Origin: Beroe forskalii
Lineage: Eukaryota > Ctenophora > Nuda > Beroida > Beroidae
Reading direction: 5' to 3'
NCBI GenBank assembly: GCA_011033025.1
Contig: WFMF01000258.1
Span: forward strand, 1 to 64,000
Length of the DNA stretch: 64,000 nt
Shown here: positions 45,980 to 56,854 of the stretch, in pieces
Numbering within the stretch: the first letter of the stretch is position 1
Layout of the letters: each line of letters starts with the position of its first letter
Made by a program: the position numbers and the translations under genes
The notes under the pieces: generated by a model
The model's database searches: none
The model's input: the letters and a program-made list of their open reading frames with translations, nothing else
Told to the model about the DNA's origin: nothing

Positions 45980-46610
45980 CGGGGGGGGGTTTCACTGTCC
46001 CAATTGTCCCAAACTCAAGAAAAAGTGGATTGGGACAGGGACAATTGGGACAAATGGGACATTTGGGACAAATGGGACAATTGGGACAAATGGGACAGAC
46101 AAAATGGAACAAATGGGACTCAAAAAAGTGAATTCGGACTGGGACAATTGGGACATTTGGGACAAATGGGACAATTGGGACAAATGTGACAGAGAAAATG
46201 GAACAAATGGGACTCAAAAAAGTGAATACGGACTGGGACAAATGGGACATTTGGGACAAATGGGACATTTGGGACAATTGGGACAAAAGTGACAGAGACA
46301 ACTGGGGCTCAAATGATTGCATTTTTGAGTGGCAGTTTAGTGTTTTTGTCCCACAGCTTGTTACATAGCGGCACACAACCAAAACTCGTACTTATTAGCA
46401 TAGTAGTATGAATATAACTTTTATTTCAATGATAGAAAAACATTGATCAATGTTTAAATGATAGATGGCTGATTTTTTCAACTTTTCGATTGTCCCAATT
46501 GTCCCAAATGTCCCAGTTGTCCCAATTGTCCCAAAAACCAGTCCCAAACTCAAAAAAAAGTAAATTGGGACAGGGACAATTGGGACAATTGGGACAGTGA
46601 CACTCCCCCC
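45980..46610. mobile_element. TIR element filled with a TGGGACAAAT array
   Basis: Left end CGGGGGGGGGTTTCACTGTCC and right end GGGACAGTGACACTCCCCCC are inverted repeats for about 35 bp, with TATAT on both sides (45975-45979, 46611-46615). Most of the inside is a 10-bp array of TTGGGACAAA/TGGGACAAAT on the left arm (46030-46300) and its inverted counterpart on the right (46490-46530). The overlapping frames in both directions are array products. Confidence 0.75.
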
Positions 46611-46948
46611 TATATCCTGTTTAACATTTCTAACAAAAGCATATTACAATTAAGAGAGTACCTTGTTGTGGCACAGCTGATCATTGTCCTGTTGCCATGT
46701 TCTATCAGTTTTTTCACCTCTGTCTAGCCTTCATCACTCATGAAGATTCAGACTTTATTATGTAACCATAAACATTTTATTCATGGATGATCATTGCCTA
46801 GCCCTTATCATGGGTAAATATGTTTCATAATATCCATATATTTGTATGTCTTATATCAAATTGAGGATTTTCTACACATTTTAAGCTTTTTAGTGATATG
46901 TTCCAAAGCTCATAAAAGTATAAAGGGGGATTGAAGATAAGCATTACC

Positions 46949-49900
46949 ATGAAAACAGTCTTGATGGTTGCTGAGAAGCCATCCCTTGCTGCATCTATAG
47001 CTAAGATTCTCTCTGGAAACAACATCATTACTAAAAAAGGCAGGTAATTTGGGTATTGTGGGCATGTTTTTAGAACCAAATCCTCTTGAATAATTGTTGT
47101 AAAACAAAAATTGATATTATTATTATTATATTACTGACTGGGATAAGCAATAGCAAATGCTTACACCAGTTTGCAGTTTTTATCATTGCATAAGTCACAA
47201 AGTGCAACAAATTCCAATACCCATATGAATTATTGGATGCCAATGTTTCTATTTCAGATCTGGATCTTGTCCTATCCATGAATTTGAAGGCTCTCTCAAA
47301 GGTGAACATGTGAAATTGAAGATGACATCAGTATGTGGCCATGTCATGTCACTTGACTTCAGGTAATTGTAGAAGAAACCCTATAATAGGATGGAATGTT
47401 TGTATTGCTGATGATTTATTTGAAAAATACAGTGGTTTTAATATGTGGCAATATATCTATCAATTTTAAAATTACTTATCTTTTGATTATAAACTGATAA
47501 TTAATCATTTTGTTATCATTGGAATATGACCTTATCTGATCATACTATTTAGATTTATAACATTCAATTATTGTATTTGTAGTATAAACTATAAGCTGTT
47601 TCCCCATGTATTTCAATGTCATTTTCAGCTCTCAATATAACAACTGGGATGCTGTTGATCCATCAGAGTTGTTCAGTGCTAAAACAGTGCAGAAAGAAGC
47701 CATGCCTAAGCTCCATATTGTCGATCACCTACAAGCTGAGGGAAGGACTATTTCACATCTTGTTTTATGGTTGGATTGTGATAGGGAAGGTGAAAACATA
47801 TGCTTTGAGGTCATAGATGCTATCCAACAAGTCAATAAAATTAGTGATGATAATATTTTAAGGGCTAAGTTTTCAGCAATCACAGATGTGGATATTAAAA
47901 GGGCATTTAATAACCTAGGCAAACCTAATATAAATGAATCATTGTCAGTTGATGCTCGCCAAAATCTAGATCTCAGGCTAGGGTGTGCTTTCACACGTTT
48001 CCAGACTAAGTATTTTCAAGGTAAATATGGTGATTTAGACAGTACCTTAATCTCTTATGGGCCTTGTCAAACTCCTACATTAGGCTTTTGTGTAGAAAGA
48101 CATGATCAAATACAGAAATTCACGCCAGAACCATATTGGGTTATTGAAACCAGTGCTGTTGTGGATGGAGCTGATATTGCCTTGCTACATTCTCGTGGTA
48201 GGATATTTGATCAGCAGTGTGCCCATATACTGGTGCTGCTTTTGAAGCAACAAACACATGCTTTTGTGACATCAGTAAAACGAAGCATGCATAAGAAACA
48301 GAGACCCCAAGCTATGAACACTGTGGAAATGCTGAGACTTGCCTCGTCTGGTTTAGGGATGGGGCCCCAACACACCATGCAAGTTGCAGAGCGCCTGTAT
48401 ACTTCAGGTTACATTTCTTATCCTCGGACAGAGACTACCTCTTACCCTGCCAATTTTGACCTGAAAGGAACACTAGCCACTCAGAAAAACAATCCCTCTT
48501 GGGGGAATTTTGTGAGGGACATCCTTGCCAATGGAATCAACTCACCCAGGAAAGGAACAGACCATGGGGATCATCCTCCCATTACTCCTCTACGTTCAGC
48601 TTCTGAAGCAGAACTGGGGAGCGATGGTTGGAGAATTTACTCTCTGGTCACCCAGAACTTCATTGCATCATTATCCAGCGATTGTTCATATGAAAAAATT
48701 GATGTGTCTTTCACTATCGGTGAAGAAGTTTTTACTTGCAGTGGTTCCAAAGTTATCGAGCCTGGGTTTACTGAAGTACTGCACTGGCAAAAAATGGAGG
48801 ACAGTCTGTTGCCAGTGGAGTTTGTTAAGGGTGCAAAGTACAGTTTCAGAGAACCGAAAGTGGTCCAGAAAGCAACTTCGCCCCCTGGGTATCTAACTGA
48901 ATCAGATCTGATCACCCTCATGGAAAAACATGGCATTGGTACAGATGCCAGTATACCAGTTCACATTAACAATATCTGTGAAAGGAACTTCGTTACAATT
49001 GCAGGAGGTCGGACACTAGTTCCTAACACTTTAGGCATCCTCCTTGTCCACGGGTACCAGAAAATAGACCCTGACCTGGTCAAACCCAGCATGAGGTCTG
49101 AGATTGAGAAGCAGTTTGACCTGATTGCAACTGGGAAAGCTAACTTTGATATGGTCCTTGCACATGCAGTGACAGCCTTCCAAGCCAAGTTCAAGTACTT
49201 TGTGGAGAACACAGACTACATGGACCAGCTGTTTGAAGCTAGTTTCACTAAGTTGTCTGACACTGGGAAGTCTATCAGTAAGTGTGGGCTCTGTACTCGG
49301 TACATGAAGCTGATCAGTCAAGCTCCGATGAGGCTGCACTGTAAACACTGCGAAGCAACCTACAAGCTCCCTCAGGGTGGCAGCATCAAACTGTACCAGG
49401 GCAACGTGTGTCCTCTGGATCAGTTTGAACTGGTGGTGTTCAATGCTGGAGGGAAATCCTTCATTCTCTGCCCTTACTGCTACAACTTCCCAGAGGTTTG
49501 TTATTGGTATCTTCCATGTAAACTCCAGGTATCCTATTTAAATACTGCTGTCTTTGCTGACGATCAGATCTCGAATTTTTAACAATGTGATCATTTATCA
49601 ATGCGTTCAAAATAATTAGATAAGATGATAGTCAAACTCAATTTACTGAACACTAAACAATTTATTTACACAGTTCGTAAAAAATCCCTCACCTCCATCA
49701 GATAGAAGACATGGAGAAGAACTCGGGTTGTAACCGGTGTCCCCACCCTGACCTGTCCCAATGCTGCCCCCCAACTCACTGTTACTTCCTGCCAAACCTG
49801 CGAAGATGGGGAGCTGGTCCTGGACCCTAACTCAGGTTTCATGAGTCACAGGAGTACTCACGTTATTGTGAATGATGAGATAATTTGAATCGAACATTCA

Positions 49901-50535
49901 TTCGTAGAGTACACTTTTACCTCTCTTTATAATTTTTTTACGTATGTTTACTGCCTACCTGTACCTCCTACCCCAGGTCCTCTCTGGCGCATGAGCTGCA
50001 ACACTCAGAAGTGCACGTGCGTGGTGAAGTTGTTCAACGGGGCTGTCAGACTCACTGTGTCCCCCGACTCTGACTGTGAGAACTGCGGCAGCTCTTTCAT
50101 CACTGTCGAGTTCAACCCGGTCAGTTGAAAGTTACTTTGGTTTGAAATGCTTAAGATCTTTGCTGAAATATTGCTTACGGTTTACAGTGTCAATCATTGC
50201 TGATTTATTGCTGGACAGTACTAAATTACTTACTCTTCAATATCCATGTCTCATTTAGTATTTTCATAATGGGAGGTATGTTGGATTGTTGGACATGCGG
50301 CTGACACAGGGATGTCATATGAAACTTAACCCCCCAGGAGAAAACGCCGTTCAGTGACTCACAGCACAAAGTGACTGGATGTGTGATCTGCCACTCTGAG
50401 CTGGCCCCCCTTGTAGAACTCTCCAGACAGCAGTTCAAGAGGAGGAGAAGGGGAGGCAGAAGAGGAGGGAGGAGGGGCAGGGGACAGCGCAAACCAAGGA
50501 CTAAAGAGGAGGCGCTCGATCAGTACTTTGTGTAG
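46949..50535 (+). CDS. TOP3B: DNA topoisomerase III-beta
   Basis: Six exons: 46949-47043, 47258-47362, 47629-49495, 49702-49835, 49977-50119, 50338-50535; all GT-AG, phases consistent, about 846 residues against ~860 in vertebrates. Type IA topoisomerase that passes single strands of DNA or RNA and works with TDRD3 in mRNA metabolism. It starts MKTVLMVAEKPSLA (catalytic Glu). TOPRIM acids are in WLDCDREGEN (about 115-124). The catalytic Tyr is in GYISYPRTETT (Tyr ~331). LMEKHGIGTDASIPVHINNI is near-identical to the family. C-terminal Cys pairs (CGLC, CKHC, CPYC, CNRC, CQTC, CENCG, CVIC) form zinc ribbons, followed by an Arg/Gly-rich box and the ending KEEALDQYFV typical of TOP3B rather than TOP3A. 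Exon 4 has one surplus base near 49748-49751: removing it restores HPTC and the rest of the frame. Short introns (107-266 bp). Confidence 0.95.
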
Positions 50536-50592
50536 GGATGTACTTTCCTTGGGAAAGTGGAGTGTTTTGTTTAGAAGGCTAACACTATCTTC

Positions 50593-52071
50593 ATGAAGAT
50601 GGCAAACACTCTGTCTGAGTTTGTGTTCCGGTACTACATCATGCCGTTTGACACCCTCCTGACAATTCTATCCCTCCACAAGTACTCCGAACAGGATGCT
50701 AACATTTCCTTCTACTTAATCTACAACCTGCTGATCAAGAAAGCTCACTTCAGAGAGCGATGTGATGCGTTTATCACTCAAGCTACCCCTGCTTTCTGGA
50801 GAACTGGGGATTGGAGTGATATGCACTACAAGTATCACAGCAAGTTCCCGGAACACCAGTACTGGATGAGGAATGATTTCATGGATCAGAGGGGCGGAAA
50901 TGTGCATCTGCCTATTTACTTCAGTAATCTTTGTCTAAGGTGTGTGCCTGTGTTTGATATCATTATTCATAGGATGATAGAGTTGCCGCCTAAGAACAGT
51001 AGGACTTGGTTGATAGACATTTTACGGATGTTTTCAGGGCTTTTTGCGTATCATGATGCTCCTATCACGTACGTGCACAACACCCTGTTTTACTACGATT
51101 TGATGCTGGCATCGGAGAGGGATTTAGAGAAACGGTTGCTAGTTAGGTCCTACTTGGAGCACCAAATCTGTAAGCCCATGGATTTCTTGTCAGCCCAATT
51201 CCTAGCTTACGTCAAGTCTGATGAATCTGTTTGTAAATGGGAACCATCGCCTGGCTACTACTTAGAATTAGTCACTAAAATGAACGATGTGATCAAATCT
51301 AGTGACGGCCCTGAGTTCAGTTCTATTGACTGGCGTTTCAATGAGTTTGGTAACCCTGTCTGTATGATGCTCTACCTGACAGCTATAGAATTAATGAGTA
51401 TTCCTCTTCCTGCACTAGTTCCTGTCAAATCACCTCCTGAACTACTGTCAGAACATAGACTCAATATAGGGACTAAACTAGTGGATATCGCACTTACCAA
51501 TACCACCGGACAACTGCCAGATCTGTGCAATACGTTGGGTATCTTACTGTCCGCCTTACCGGTCGCTTTCTCTCATGCAGTCTACAGGAAGATTCTAGAA
51601 GTTATCAAAGACGAGAGTAATTTCTACGAAAGTGAAGGGAATGTGGGGGGTGTCCTGTGGAATAACAAAGCTAACAATATCCTGATTCTAGTTCACTCCT
51701 TCTTTCAGCACTGCAAGGCAGATAAAATCGGGTATTTGCCCGAGTTCATCACGCAGAATTTGGCCCTCTTTTCGAATGAATCGAAGGTTGTCTATATCAT
51801 GAAACTTGTGTCCCCCTTCCTCTGCCATTTGTTCAGAAATCCGCCGGTGAGGAATCAAACTTTGTATGCGTTGTATCAAGCGATGTTTAATCTCCTAGGA
51901 GAGAACAGTGTATCTAACCCTGATTTATTTGTTGACTACATGTATTATATTAAGTACATTTATGCTGGGGTGGAATTTAAACCGTTAATTGAGCAGCATT
52001 TGCCGATGTTGCCGGCTAACATTGCTTCCAAGCTGAAGCTTTTAGCCATAGGAAAAGACGCCCCTTCTTGA
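50593..52071 (+). CDS. MED23: Mediator subunit 23, C-terminal part only
   Basis: A single uninterrupted frame of 492 residues from the ATG at 50593 (50599 also possible). It matches roughly the last third of MED23, a ~1,370-residue Mediator tail subunit that links activators to RNA polymerase II. Markers are LPIYFSNLCLRCVPVFDIII, VHNTLFYYDLML, DWRFNEFGNPVCMML and ALPVAFSHAVYRKILEVI. The ~880 residues that should precede it are missing: an in-frame TAG lies at 50566-50577 upstream and no MED23-like exon was seen earlier in the window. Similarity seems to extend a few codons above the ATG to the acceptor-like GTTTTGTTTAG (AG at 50573-50574), so the frame may be entered by splicing. It starts 57 bp after the TOP3B stop. 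It may be a split gene, a trans-spliced cistron or an intronless copy. Confidence 0.85.
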   Translation: MKMANTLSEFVFRYYIMPFDTLLTILSLHKYSEQDANISFYLIYNLLIKKAHFRERCDAFITQATPAFWRTGDWSDMHYKYHSKFPEHQYWMRNDFMDQRGGNVHLPIYFSNLCLRCVPVFDIIIHRMIELPPKNSRTWLIDILRMFSGLFAYHDAPITYVHNTLFYYDLMLASERDLEKRLLVRSYLEHQICKPMDFLSAQFLAYVKSDESVCKWEPSPGYYLELVTKMNDVIKSSDGPEFSSIDWRFNEFGNPVCMMLYLTAIELMSIPLPALVPVKSPPELLSEHRLNIGTKLVDIALTNTTGQLPDLCNTLGILLSALPVAFSHAVYRKILEVIKDESNFYESEGNVGGVLWNNKANNILILVHSFFQHCKADKIGYLPEFITQNLALFSNESKVVYIMKLVSPFLCHLFRNPPVRNQTLYALYQAMFNLLGENSVSNPDLFVDYMYYIKYIYAGVEFKPLIEQHLPMLPANIASKLKLLAIGKDAPS

Positions 52072-52359
52072 TGGAATTTACTGCTTTTTATATTCTATTT
52101 CATTGTTAATTATTTCATTTCAGATTCATGTATAGTTTATCTGTAATTTTTATTCGAATTCTTGAAATTTATTGCCACTTTGTCAAAAAGGGTCTTCTCA
52201 TTTTGCGCTTAACGTTATTGAAATTGTACTGTATTGCGTAAAACGTAACCTATTTTGCGCGCACGAACGAACATTTCACACTTTTGTAGATTTTACGTCA
52301 CCGAATCTTACGTTTTTCGAATTGATGATTTCCCAACCCCTCAGAATGGATGAAACGTG

Positions 52360-55300
52360 ATGGAAAATGACACGGAACCCACTTGGTTACAAGCAATCAC
52401 ATCCGTGGGAAGCGATGCTGTCTCGGCTTTGGAACGAGAAAATGCCCATTTTGAGGTACAGATCTTTTAAATTTGCTTGAAAATCCTCCGTGGAGGGGTG
52501 CCGCTTTTATGGGCAGAAAATAAATGAATATAATTAGTAGCATTAATATGAAAAGACCCTCTGCAGGGCACTGTACACCAATTAAGAGAAAAAATGTGAT
52601 TTAAACTCTACTCAACGAACAATAGTGTCTAAACGCTCGTGAGGACTACCAAGTCCTGTATACTAACATCTAGAAACTAGAAAATCATCAGTAATCATGC
52701 ACAACCACACTAAAAATCATAATATCACGCTGACTAAGTCTCCACCTGAATATCACAGTAAACACAAGTCACTATGTAGCACTCCTTGGAACACTACACA
52801 CTTTACCGTTCCTGATAAAGTGTCTTTTCTCCTTGTCCTCCTCCGACAACCGCTTCACCTCCTTCACCAGTTCCCTCCTCTGTTCCCTCTCCTCCGGCGA
52901 CCTGTCTGGGTTGACATACACTTTCTTGTACTTCTCAAGCAGACAGAGCTTTCGGGACTTGACCAAGATCTGCTCAGCAACGGTCGATGACGCTGTTGTG
53001 ACTTTAACTGGTCTTGTGACTCCACCCGACTTCTTCTGTCCAACACGGCAGGATTCAATGCGGGGCTTCTCTCCCATGGACTGGAACATCTCTTCGACCT
53101 TGGTAGCCAGCTCCTCGTCTTTCTCTTCTTCGAGGCCAAAAATCATGACGTTCTTGGCGCGGTCCTCTCCTTGCACTACGTCCTGTACCACTTTCTTCAA
53201 GACTGTCTGGCTGACTGGTTTCTCCTTCACGTTACCTTGTACAGCTGCGCTATAAGACTTGAACTCCTCTTTCACAGTGCTCGCCACTGACGTCTGAACC
53301 GTAGTCTTGACCCCTTCCAGCTGCTCATCCTTCACTGATATCAGTTCTGACTGGAGTTTGATGATAGTCTTTTGAGCATCGATCAACTCCGCTGCAACAC
53401 TGTGGGAGGTGGTCTTGTAGTCCGTCATGTGCCGTACGAGACTGCTGATCAAGAACACGGATTCACGCAACAACACTGCAGTCTCGTCCTCCCTCGCATT
53501 CATAACAATAGCCGTGGTCAACTGCCCCGTGCTGGTAATCCTTAGTACGTTGAGAGCTTTATCGAGGAATGAAACACAATTATTCTTTACCATGAAACAC
53601 AATTATTCTTTACCATGAAACACAATTATTCTTTACCATCTTTATCATCAAAAAGCTCCTGTTTTTCAAACTTTCTCGTATCATTTCAATTTTCGACTCG
53701 CTCCCTAAGGAACTTTCATTTCGTATTTCAAACCATTTCCTTCCAGGTAGCAGAGTCGATCATGTGTGCGTTGCAGCAACTCCGATACAAGGATGATCAC
53801 TACAGCGACGAAGAGGACACGCTATCAGACAGTATCAGAGACTACGCCTACTCGCTCACTGCTCAAACCAGCTGCACGACTCCTACCACCTCATCTCCCA
53901 TCAGTCCTGCTATTGTTAGGAAAAGTGCGTGTGTCCCTGTGAGCAGGTTAGTGTCCCTTACAGAACTCAGTAGGTCCGTTTTGAAGGGTTTTATGTTTTC
54001 TCAACCCACCTATTTCTATCACTAATTTGATACTGTTTGATGTATCAATTGAAAGATTTGTTTGAATACTGAGCCTCTTTTGATCTTTTCTTCTGCTTAT
54101 TATAACGCCCTTTAGCTATCTTCTCGCCCTTCAGAGACAGCAGTACTGAGTTATCAGACTGGGTGAGTGTCGTTGACACGGACACCCCCTCCGTCAACTC
54201 TCTCAGTGACTACTCCATATCAACCGTTCTGGAGCGCTTCGCGGAGAATCAAACCAGCAATCAGAACAGTCCTCACGTTATTGCGCGACAGCTCTTCAAG
54301 ACTCTCCGATTCTCGCCAGAGGTATTTCCAGGGGTTATTTGCCTGCACTTTCAGCTCTTCTGCGGTCATGTTTCTCTTTCTTACGAGAAACATATTTTCA
54401 AAGTCATCCTTATGTGTGTACATACATCGATCGAGTATGTTTATCGATCATCCATAAGCACACATCTCACACATGATATGGTTCATCGTTTCCTGTATTA
54501 AAAGAAGTTTATTACCATAAGTTTTCAAACGTGACACCCTATCTCTGTTGCAGGAAAGTGCTGAGCTGGACTGGCTTGTCTCGGGTAAGTCTCGACACGA
54601 ATCACACGACTCCTTGCCTCACCGAGCTCTGTCTGACGTCACCCTACCCTCCACCATAAGAATGCGAGGAACCAAGGACTGGGCACCTCCCAGGGCTCAG
54701 ATTATCTACAACATGCACCCGCATGCCACCAGAAAGGTAAAAGCTGAATATAATTTGACGAAATATACTCTCTCAAACCTGAATAATATAACAGGTGTTG
54801 CCACTTCTCAGATCGGCGTCTGGAATTTCCACAGGACCGTCATTTGTACGTGCGTGCTGCTGATATATTCACGTACGTACATGGCGCCGCGTGATCGGAA
54901 ATTTTAGAATGATACTCATTTCTCAAGGTCGCAACACCTGCGTAATTTTCACTCAACCATCAACTTAAAGTACTTCATTCAGTGACATCTTAGTTTTTGT
55001 CGCTCCTAGGAAATATTTTACAATGTTTCATCACCAACGATTTCAGTCGGTTCTGGCTCGCTGCGGGTACAGGTGTGCTGGATGCGGAATGAAGATTGAC
55101 ACCACTCTGGCCAGCTGGTTCAGATACTGTGCATACTTGGGTAAGATCATTACGCATTTCTTCGCAGTTATTATGAGAAATTTTGCTCGAATTTTAATTG
55201 AAAAATTGAATTTAATGGTCAATCACGATATGTATTCAACCCTTATCTCCATTATTTGCATCTCATGTTTCATATAAGTATTTCTGTCACTCTCACCTCC

Positions 55301-56537
55301 CATCTTACAGACAAGTTTTTCTGACTCCCTTACCTCCTATCTTTCAGGCAAGTACTTCTGTCACTCTTGTCACCACGAGAAAATGGCGTACATTCCCTCT
55401 CGCATTTTACACAAGTGGGACTTCAGGAAGCAGAGAGTCAGTAACTTCGCAGATGATCTCCTCAGTCGAATGTTCTCTGAACCACTGTAGGTACTTATTA
55501 GGTTGCTGAAGTTAGAGATATCTCATTTTCGAATCTCGACTTAATCTCAAAATAGTTGTCGGCTCCGCTGGGCGCTTGCTTTCTTTTGAAAAGTATTGCA
55601 TTTGTGTTTGAGCTATATCGTCCGATTCCGGTGTTCTTCATCGTTGTTCAACGATTAAGAACACCGGAATCGGACGATAATGCTGTTTTATAATTATATG
55701 AATTATACCATCTTTGGGCAATGACAAAGGCCTCATTTAAATGCATACCTTAATGAATAATGCGAAGTTATCCCCACCATCACCCCGGCAGGTATTGTAT
55801 CCAAGACATTAACCACAACTTGTACAAGACGGTGTCTGAGATGAAGGTGGCCCGGGCGCTCCGTTACCAGCTCTACTTCCTCAACGAGTACCTCAGGTGG
55901 GGAGGAATTACCCATTATATACCCATTGACCAATCAGAGCGCTATTTTATCACGCGTGACCACAATGAGAGCGAGTGCTGAGGACCCGGTCCATCCCTGA
56001 TTGGTCACACGTATGTGTGTGCAGATCGCTCGATTGACGGAGGGCTCCATAAATACGCAAAATTTTTATGCACTTTCGATAGAATTTGTGCGTCTTAATC
56101 GAGCCCTCTGTCAATCGAGCAAACTGCACACATATGCGTAAGCTCACTCGCTCCTTTTTACCACAGTGTATTTGTACTCCCTTCCGGCCGCATAGAATTT
56201 AACACAAAATAAATATGTGACTGAAAGGTATACTATTTTTAGGAATTTGTTGGTATGCGAACATTGGTAGTTTTACACTTGTCAGTGTGACAAATGGCCC
56301 TCGACTTCGGGCTTCCCGTCCTGTAACAATGTCTATTCTTATGCTGGCATCGCTCCCAATTGCCTTTGAATTGAGTGATTTGTGATAGAATTCATCTTTC
56401 CCTGGGACTCTCACCCCTGAGTTCTGTCTTTGAACGCATGTATTCTATTCAGAGCGTGTAGGAACGGTAAAGACCTTCTTGAAAACTTGTCAATGAAATC
56501 CCACGTTATCAACGAACCTCAACTCTATTCGCTGGAG
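52360..56537 (+). CDS. RUBCN: Rubicon/Pacer-family autophagy regulator, 3' end not found
   Basis: Eight exons with matching phases: 52360-52455, 53747-53946, 54135-54321, 54554-54736, 55047-55140, 55348-55486, 55792-55896, 56453-56537; 363 residues. Exon 1 starts MENDTEPTWLQ and ends ALERENAHFE, continued by VAESIMCALQQL, the conserved motif before the Rubicon homology domain. Exon 4 holds IRMRGTKDWAPPRAQIIYNM. Exons 5-8 begin the RH domain: YRCAGCGMKID, FRYCAYLGKYFCHSCHHEK, RILHKWDFRKQRVSNFADDL, LYCIQDINHNLYK. RH proteins bind Rab7 and tune autophagosome and endosome maturation. There is no RUN domain, as in Pacer (RUBCNL), so the symbol is at family level. The Cys-rich last ~150 residues should follow 56537 but I found no exons before the window turns to repeats. 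Intron 1 contains retroelement copy 2. Confidence 0.87.
52487..53640 (-). mobile_element. ORF1-only retroelement, copy 2
   Basis: Inverted, nearly identical copy of 43021-44215, inserted in intron 1 of the Rubicon-family gene in antisense. The shared 3' end is at about 52487. The 5' end is truncated relative to copy 1 and consists of three tandem copies of a ~23-bp piece (CATGGTAAAGAATAATTGTG on the minus strand) at 53570-53637. Confidence 0.78.
52772..53593 (-). CDS. LINE ORF1-like protein, copy 2
   Basis: 273 residues from the ATG at 53593, uninterrupted. Same protein as at 43050-43916 without its first ~16 residues. Changes are few (for example ENDEE to EKDEE, KKPGG to KKSGG, RRVLV to RRELV). 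Coiled coil and RRM-like and basic C-terminal parts are intact. The start codon is created at the insertion edge by the tandem MVKNN-encoding repeats, so expression may depend on host transcription. Confidence 0.72.
   Translation of the reverse strand: MVKNNCVSFLDKALNVLRITSTGQLTTAIVMNAREDETAVLLRESVFLISSLVRHMTDYKTTSHSVAAELIDAQKTIIKLQSELISVKDEQLEGVKTTVQTSVASTVKEEFKSYSAAVQGNVKEKPVSQTVLKKVVQDVVQGEDRAKNVMIFGLEEEKDEELATKVEEMFQSMGEKPRIESCRVGQKKSGGVTRPVKVTTASSTVAEQILVKSRKLCLLEKYKKVYVNPDRSPEEREQRRELVKEVKRLSEEDKEKRHFIRNGKVCSVPRSAT
55617..55680. repeat. Perfect ~22-bp-arm hairpin
   Basis: ATCGTCCGATTCCGGTGTTC and its complement GAACACCGGAATCGGACGAT flank a ~20-base loop that itself contains ATCGTTG/CAACGAT. 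Lies in Rubicon-family intron 6; may be a small hairpin element. Confidence 0.75.
56004..56142. repeat. Inverted repeat, ~38-bp arms
   Basis: CACGTATGTGTGTGCAGATCGCTCGATTGAC-type left arm (56008-56048) pairs with GTCAATCGAGCAAACTGCAC-type right arm (56101-56140). Contained in Rubicon-family intron 7. Probable small mobile element. Confidence 0.6.
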
Positions 56538-56616
56538 GTGAATCTTTGTTTTCTGCTGCATGCTGTACAGTGTACACATTCTGCTTAATATATACTTTTA
56601 TACACTTGCACTTTTA

Positions 56617-56678
56617 CGTTATATACACTAGTCGGTTCCCGTCCTACGGACGGCGAATGATGGCAGCCGCATGAGCTA
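56617..56678 (-). repeat. Dispersed ~62-bp element end (copy 2)
   Basis: Inverted copy of 8227-8290: TTATATACACTAGTCGGTTC then GACGGCGAATGATGGCAGCC. It begins ~80 bp after the last recognised Rubicon-family exon. Confidence 0.7.
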
Positions 56679-56854
56679 ATACTCTAGTAGCAGAGAGGTG
56701 TTGAGTATGCACTATGTTGTCCACGGAATTTCTCGATGGAGGGTCTTTTGTTATTCAATTCTGAGCAAGAATCATCTAGGTACGCAATTTAAAAACGTAT
56801 TATGAACCCTGTGGGGCCTATTTTCTAATTGCCCTCAGGCGCATAGGCTGAAAA

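Noticed and set aside
45927-46382. Several long frames rich in Gly/Gln/Leu/Trp or Pro/Val/Ser
   Set aside because: Both strands are open because of the 10-bp TGGGACAAAT array inside a TIR element.
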